Source: an uncultured Anaerotruncus sp. (GTDB lineage: Bacteria > Bacillota > Clostridia > Oscillospirales > Ruminococcaceae). From it: 8,515 nt of DNA. The position numbers and the translations under genes were made by a program. The notes below the pieces were generated by a model. That model searched no databases, was not told where the DNA came from, and saw only the letters and a list, made by a program, of their open reading frames with translations. Where the stretch lies: NCBI RefSeq assembly GCF_902490045.1, contig NZ_CABUCJ010000105.1:1-8515 (forward strand). Reading direction: 5' to 3'. Of the stretch, positions 6,103-8,515 are shown piece after piece (positions within the stretch are counted from its first letter, which is position 1; each line of letters begins with the position of its first letter).

Positions 6103-6747
6103 ATGAATGACATGTTGGAACGGTTGGCAGAAAGTGATTCGATTGAGCATTACGAAGGAACAGCAGGGTATTTGCTGTTCACAACAGCGAGCGCCATCTT
6201 TCCATTTGTCAAGTTTGAAGAACAGTTATCTGAAATCAATGACTATTGTCTTTATCTTCTCACCTGCCTAAAAGCAAAGGTAAAGGAATTCGAACCGTTT
6301 GACATTGATAAAGATGATTGGGGCGCTCCGGAGTCTTGGGAATATCGCAAGCTTTTGTCTTGGGAGTTTCTCTACCAGGATATAAACAAATGTACCCTTT
6401 TGTCCCTCCTGCTGGCATTTTTTGAATCAACGCTGAATGAAATCACGAATTGGTTTTCTGACGAAGCCGGTAAGACTACAGAGTGGAGAAAAATAAGAAA
6501 TCCAAAAGTCTCCGACTATATTGCTCAAATAGGCTTGTGCTGTGAGGCAGACTTGCAGCACGAGCTTGCGGATGAGCTCGCGTATTATGATTCCATTCGC
6601 AGAATACGAAATCAGTTTGTTCATAACGAATGGGAGCAAATCACAGACCGATATAAAAAGTTTGTGCTCGCTGATGTGATTAATATGATTTCTCATGTCC
6701 TTATGAAGATTGAGCAACGAGCATTATCCTCTGGATTGATAGGGTGA
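6103..6747 (+). CDS. HEPN-like protein of unknown function in tRNA-Leu island
   Basis: The 214-residue product has no family I can name. It looks all-helical and soluble, with no signal peptide or clear membrane segment. Its most telling segment is YDSIRRIRNQFVHNEW, where R169-N-Q-F-V-H174 fits the Rx4-6H catalytic motif of HEPN domains; the flanking hydrophobic and charged pattern is also HEPN-like. HEPN proteins are often RNases in toxin-antitoxin, abortive-infection and anticodon-nuclease systems, so an RNase role is plausible but inferred. The start ATG 6103 has GAAGG at 6088-6092, a rather long 10 bases away. GC is about 40% by hand count, far below its neighbours, which points to horizontal transfer. 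No partner antitoxin or MNT gene lies beside it. It sits 30 bases after the broken tRNA and is probably transcribed from 5978. Confidence 0.7.
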   Translation: MNDMLERLAESDSIEHYEGTAGYLLFTTASAIFPFVKFEEQLSEINDYCLYLLTCLKAKVKEFEPFDIDKDDWGAPESWEYRKLLSWEFLYQDINKCTLLSLLLAFFESTLNEITNWFSDEAGKTTEWRKIRNPKVSDYIAQIGLCCEADLQHELADELAYYDSIRRIRNQFVHNEWEQITDRYKKFVLADVINMISHVLMKIEQRALSSGLIG

Positions 6748-6765
6748 TGGTTGCAGCCTTATACG
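6736..6765 (+). promoter_or_regulatory. Possible promoter for the intact tRNA-Leu
   Basis: TTGATA (6736-6741), an 18-base spacer and TATACG (6760-6765) form a moderate promoter candidate at the end of the HEPN-like gene. It would give a leader of about 180 bases before the intact tRNA. The -10 box matches only four of six bases, so this is tentative. No better promoter was seen nearer the tRNA. Confidence 0.25.
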
Positions 6766-6769
6766 ATCA

Positions 6770-6916
6770 AAGCAGGCTTGCCTGTTTCGATAGACGCGGG
6801 TCAAGGGGTTTCCCTTCCGCTCCGGGCGCCTTCCCCGGATGAAAATAGAAGGTGCTGCGGATTTCAGCTTTGCGCTCCGCCCCGGGTTCCTCCCCCCGAG
6901 TAAAAATGGGGGGAAC
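6770..6916. other. Non-coding hairpin-rich region upstream of intact tRNA-Leu
   Basis: No gene is seen. Three hairpins follow one another: AGCAGGC/GCCTGTTT around 6770-6787; GCGCCTTC (6826-6833) with GAAGGTGC (6848-6855); and a GTTCCTCCCCCC/GGGGGGAAC hairpin at about 6886-6916. The last two share a layout: a CTCCG run, then a pyrimidine arm, an ATGAAAATA or AGTAAAAAT loop and a purine arm, about 53 bases apart, as if a diverged tandem repeat. The first hairpin may serve as a weak terminator for the HEPN-like gene. Confidence 0.45.
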
Positions 6917-6944
6917 AAAACAGCGGCAGGCAACCCCTGCCGCT
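6915..6944 (-). terminator. Possible minus-strand terminator just upstream of tRNA-Leu
   Basis: The arms AGCGGCAGG (6922-6930) and CCTGCCGCT (6936-6944) form a perfect 9-bp stem with a five-base loop. Read on the minus strand it is followed by GTTTTGTT, like an intrinsic terminator. Read on the plus strand it has no T-tract and would only be a structure in the tRNA leader. Confidence 0.4.
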
Positions 6945-6951
6945 CATATGT

Positions 6952-6989
6952 GCGGGTATGGCGGAATTGGCAGACGCGCAGGATTTAGG
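6952..6989 (+). repeat. Right copy of the 38-bp direct repeat (tRNA-Leu 5' half)
   Basis: This is identical to 6035-6072. The two copies are 917 bases apart, start to start. The flanks differ at once on both sides: C against T before G1, and T against A after the last shared base. Confidence 0.9.
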
Positions 6990-7036
6990 ATCCTGTGCCG
7001 CAAGGCGTAAGGGTTCGACCCCCTCTACCCGCACCA
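6952..7036 (+). tRNA. tRNA-Leu(UAG), intact, CCA encoded
   Basis: The 85-base sequence folds as a class II tRNA. Acceptor GCGGGTA pairs with TACCCGC (7026-7032); the D-stem is GCG/CGC; the anticodon stem is CAGGA/TCCTG around loop TTTAGGA with anticodon TAG; the long variable arm has GCC/GGC; the T-loop is TTCGACC; then discriminator A and an encoded CCA. Leu identity follows from the anticodon, variable arm and A73. The outermost T-stem pair is an A-C mismatch (AAGGG against CCCTC). A strong terminator follows. Confidence 0.96.
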
Positions 7037-7046
7037 CCAGGCTAGG

Positions 7047-7083
7047 GCCTGGAGCCGATTCGCGCTCCAGGCTTTTCCCTTTG
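7047..7083 (+). terminator. Rho-independent terminator of tRNA-Leu
   Basis: A perfect 9-bp GC-rich stem, GCCTGGAGC (7047-7055) with GCTCCAGGC (7064-7072), has an eight-base loop and is followed by TTTTCCCTTT. It lies ten bases after the CCA end. Confidence 0.93.
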
Positions 7084-7105
7084 CCCGAAGCTTCGCGCCC
7101 GCGCC

Positions 7106-7130
7106 AAAAACAGTGCCTTTTATCGCACTG
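7106..7130 (-). terminator. Second minus-strand terminator after the MBL gene
   Basis: On the minus strand a 6-bp stem CAGTGC/GCACTG with an eight-base loop (7111-7130) is followed by TTTTT. It lies directly behind the stronger terminator at 7131-7178 and would act as a back-up. Confidence 0.55.
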
Positions 7131-7178
7131 CGCCAAATAAAAAGCGCCGGTCGGAAGACCGGCACTTTTTATTTGGCG
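7131..7178. terminator. Long bidirectional terminator between tRNA-Leu and MBL gene
   Basis: A 14-bp outer stem, CGCCAAATAAAAAG (7131-7144) with CTTTTTATTTGGCG (7165-7178), encloses a 7-bp GC stem GCCGGTC/GACCGGC with loop GGAA, separated by one mismatch. The A-run on one side and T-run on the other make it work in both directions. It starts 13 bases after the stop of the minus-strand gene. Confidence 0.92.
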
Positions 7179-7191
7179 GCCGCGCGGCGGC

Positions 7192-8067
7192 TCAGACACG
7201 TTCCCACAGCAGGCGGTTGTCCTCGAACCGCGCGGCGGCCAGCCCCTCGTCGCAGAGGTAGCTGAGATAGGAACGCACCGTGCTGCCCACGAGGACATAC
7301 TGGTTGAAGTCCATCGCAAGCCCGTAGGCGGAGAACACCTCCCGGATGATCTCGTCGGGCGTGCGGGGCTCGGCGCAGAAGTCGAGGACCCGCCCGGCGA
7401 TCTCCCGGACCTTGGCGCGGTTTTTGGCGGCGAGCGGGCGGATATCCTCCGTCGCGGGGGCGTGCGCCGGGACGAAGAGCTTCGCCACGAGCGTCTCCAC
7501 CCAGTCGAGCGTCCCAAGGTAGGCGCGCACGTCGTAGATAAAGCCGACGTGGTATTTTTTGAGGACCGCCTCCCCCGACAGGCAGTCGGCCAGGAAGCAG
7601 ACGTCGTCGGGCGTGCGGAAGCCGACCATCCCGAAGAAATGCCCCGGCAGCGGAAAGACCTCGAGCCCTCCGGGCAGCGGGGCGTCCTCGATGGGGACGG
7701 GTTCGCTCTCCTGCGCCAGCAGGAACTTGTTGCGCAGCGCCTTGCAGGGAAATCCGCCGTAGAGGAAGGCGGGTTCGAGCTGGGGGGAGCGGATAAATGC
7801 GTTTTCCACCGGTGTGGAATAGACGGGACAGCGGTACCGGTCCTGCAAAAACCGGTTGCCGCCGATGTGATCGGCGTTCGAGTGGGTGTTGAGGATGCCC
7901 GCCAGCGTCCAGCCGTTCGCGTCGAGCAGCTTGCGCACCCTGCGGCCCGCGTCCTTGTCGTTGCCGCTGTCGATCAGCCACGCGCCATCCTCCGCAAGAT
8001 AAAGCCCCATTTTCGCGGGACAGTCGATATACCACGTCCGCTCTCCCGCTTGGATCAGCTCATACAT
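7192..8067 (-). CDS. Metallo-beta-lactamase-fold hydrolase with altered metal motif
   Basis: A 291-residue protein of the MBL-fold hydrolase superfamily, probably cytosolic. Fold landmarks: D33 in LIDSG; H62-S-N64-A-D66-H67 where the family normally has HxHxDH; H143 in PGHFFG; D161 in LADCLSG; and H202 in PAHAPA. The second histidine of the motif is Asn, so the first metal site is changed; D66, H67, H143, D161 and H202 remain. A C-terminal helical region (about 225-291) with RTPDEIIREVF and STVRSYLSYL resembles the winged-helix-like tails of some MBL proteins. The start ATG 8067 is set by GGGAGG seven bases upstream and a promoter behind it. The substrate is unknown; glyoxalase II-like thioesterase activity is only a guess. 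It lies downstream of cysK on the same strand but behind a terminator, so it is transcribed separately. Confidence 0.88.
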   Translation of the reverse strand: MYELIQAGERTWYIDCPAKMGLYLAEDGAWLIDSGNDKDAGRRVRKLLDANGWTLAGILNTHSNADHIGGNRFLQDRYRCPVYSTPVENAFIRSPQLEPAFLYGGFPCKALRNKFLLAQESEPVPIEDAPLPGGLEVFPLPGHFFGMVGFRTPDDVCFLADCLSGEAVLKKYHVGFIYDVRAYLGTLDWVETLVAKLFVPAHAPATEDIRPLAAKNRAKVREIAGRVLDFCAEPRTPDEIIREVFSAYGLAMDFNQYVLVGSTVRSYLSYLCDEGLAAARFEDNRLLWERV

Positions 8068-8098
8068 GCCGACGCCTCCCTGTTTGGATGATGAACCC

Positions 8099-8107
8099 AT
8101 TCTACCA
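8099..8107 (-). promoter_or_regulatory. Extended -10 promoter of the MBL gene
   Basis: On the minus strand TGGTAGAAT is an extended -10 box (TGn plus TAGAAT at 8104-8099). The -35 position falls in the cysK terminator stem and matches consensus poorly (TTCCGG), which an extended -10 can offset. The transcript would start near 8092, giving a leader of about 25 bases that contains the ribosome site. Confidence 0.5.
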
Positions 8108-8108
8108 C

Positions 8109-8145
8109 AAAAGCGGGGCGGCCGGAAGTCCCTTCCGGCCGCCCC
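8109..8145 (-). terminator. Rho-independent terminator of cysK
   Basis: A perfect 14-bp GC-rich stem, GGGGCGGCCGGAAG (8115-8128) with CTTCCGGCCGCCCC (8132-8145), has a three-base loop. On the minus strand it is followed by GCTTTTG. It begins 13 bases past the cysK stop. Confidence 0.88.
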
Positions 8146-8158
8146 TGTCGGGGTGCTG

Positions 8159-8515
8159 TTATTCGCCTGAGAAGAGGGGGGTGGAGAGATAGCGGCCGCC
8201 CGTGTCGGGCAGCAGGACGACGATCGTCTTTCCGCTGTTCTCGGGACGGCGCGCGAGCTGCGCCGCCGCCCAGACCGCCGCGCCCGACGAGATGCCCGCG
8301 AGCACGCCCTCCCGCCGCGCGATCTCCCGGCCGGCGGCAAACGCGTCTTCGTTTTCGACGGCGATGATCTCGTCATAAACCGCCGTGTTGAGAGTGCCGG
8401 GAACAAAACCCGCGCCGATGCCCTGAATCTTGTGGGGGCCCGCCTTGCCGCCCGACAGGACGGGGGAACCGGCCGGTTCCACCGCGACGACCCTGACCGC
8501 CGGGTTCTTCGATTT
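8159..8515 (-). CDS. cysK: Cysteine synthase (O-acetylserine sulfhydrylase), C-terminal part
   Basis: The 118 visible residues are the C-terminal third of a PLP-dependent cysteine synthase, which makes L-cysteine from O-acetylserine and sulphide. Matching family motifs: VAVEPAGSPVLSGG, GPHKIQGIGAGFVP, the EGVLAGISSGAA loop, and the C-terminal LLPDTGGRYLSTPLF, in which the serine of the SSGAA loop is expected to contact the PLP ring nitrogen. The frame is open through the window edge, so the PLP lysine, the substrate loop and the start lie outside. The stop is TAA 8161-8159. The methionine gamma-lyase family gene in the same window is another sulphur amino-acid candidate, but the two are not in one operon. 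Confidence 0.95.
   Translation of the reverse strand, partial: KSKNPAVRVVAVEPAGSPVLSGGKAGPHKIQGIGAGFVPGTLNTAVYDEIIAVENEDAFAAGREIARREGVLAGISSGAAVWAAAQLARRPENSGKTIVVLLPDTGGRYLSTPLFSGE

Larger units (their letters stand above)
6073..6951 (+). mobile_element. Candidate mini-island inserted at tRNA-Leu, carrying a HEPN-like gene
   Basis: This 879-base segment lies between two direct copies of the 38-base tRNA-Leu 5' half (6035-6072 and 6952-6989). Its main gene is strikingly AT-rich against a very GC-rich background. Direct repeats of part of a tRNA gene around foreign-looking DNA are the usual mark of site-specific integration. No integrase, excisionase or transposase gene is present, so it would be a passenger or a decayed remnant. 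The last 180 bases are GC-rich like the host. That leaves another reading open: two tandem tRNA-Leu genes, with the first one broken by the incoming gene. Confidence 0.5.

Noticed and set aside
4686..6113. Long minus-strand open frame opposite the YnbB-family gene
   Set aside because: Another GC-driven shadow; it is His/Arg/Ala-rich, has no recognisable domain and runs across the tRNA fragment.
6770..6951. Riboswitch, T-box or small RNA upstream of tRNA-Leu
   Set aside because: Hairpins exist, but no T-box sequence, specifier loop or known riboswitch core is visible and the downstream feature is a tRNA, not a protein gene.
6958..7140. Small frame starting MAELADAQDLGSCAARR, with a shorter version ending near 6106
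   Set aside because: This is the well-known false protein that comes from translating tRNA-Leu genes; the tRNA explains it fully.

Overview
The window is chromosomal DNA from a GC-rich Gram-positive anaerobe, most likely a Clostridia lineage near Oscillospirales/Ruminococcaceae. This is inferred from strong AGGAGG-type ribosome sites, near-consensus TTGACA/TATAAT promoters, a YnbB-type methionine gamma-lyase family protein, M42 aminopeptidases, and short palindromes with GGGAAACTTTT/AAAAGTTTCCC arms. No species can be named from the sequence alone.

Positions 1-4488 (+ strand) look like one transcription unit. A near-perfect promoter (115-143), possibly after the tail of an upstream gene, drives murD (187-1584). 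It is followed by two different M42 metallo-aminopeptidases (1620-2648, 2648-3661) and a GNAT acetyltransferase (3658-4488). The last three are translationally coupled by overlaps of 1 and 4 bases. A cell-wall ligase outside the usual division/cell-wall cluster, joined to peptidases, hints at a peptide-handling role.

Positions 4458-4703 hold a cluster of palindromic repeats. The first palindrome encodes the last ten residues and stop codon of the GNAT gene; the last ends three bases before the next start codon. Then comes a PLP enzyme of the methionine gamma-lyase/'aluminium resistance' (YnbB) family (4707-5981).

Positions 5978-7083 are the most interesting part. A tRNA promoter overlaps the YnbB-family stop codon and leads into only the 5' half (38 nt) of a tRNA-Leu(UAG), broken off in the anticodon loop. 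Behind it lies a visibly AT-rich gene (about 40% GC by hand count, against about 70% around it) for a 214-aa protein with an RNQFVH motif like the catalytic Rx4-6H of HEPN RNases. After about 200 bp of hairpin-rich DNA an intact tRNA-Leu(UAG) starts with the same 38 nt. The layout fits a small cargo island inserted in a tRNA gene, with no integrase visible.

Positions 7084-8515 carry minus-strand genes separated by strong terminators: a metallo-beta-lactamase-fold hydrolase with an altered metal motif (HSNADH), and the C-terminal third of cysteine synthase (cysK), cut by the window end.
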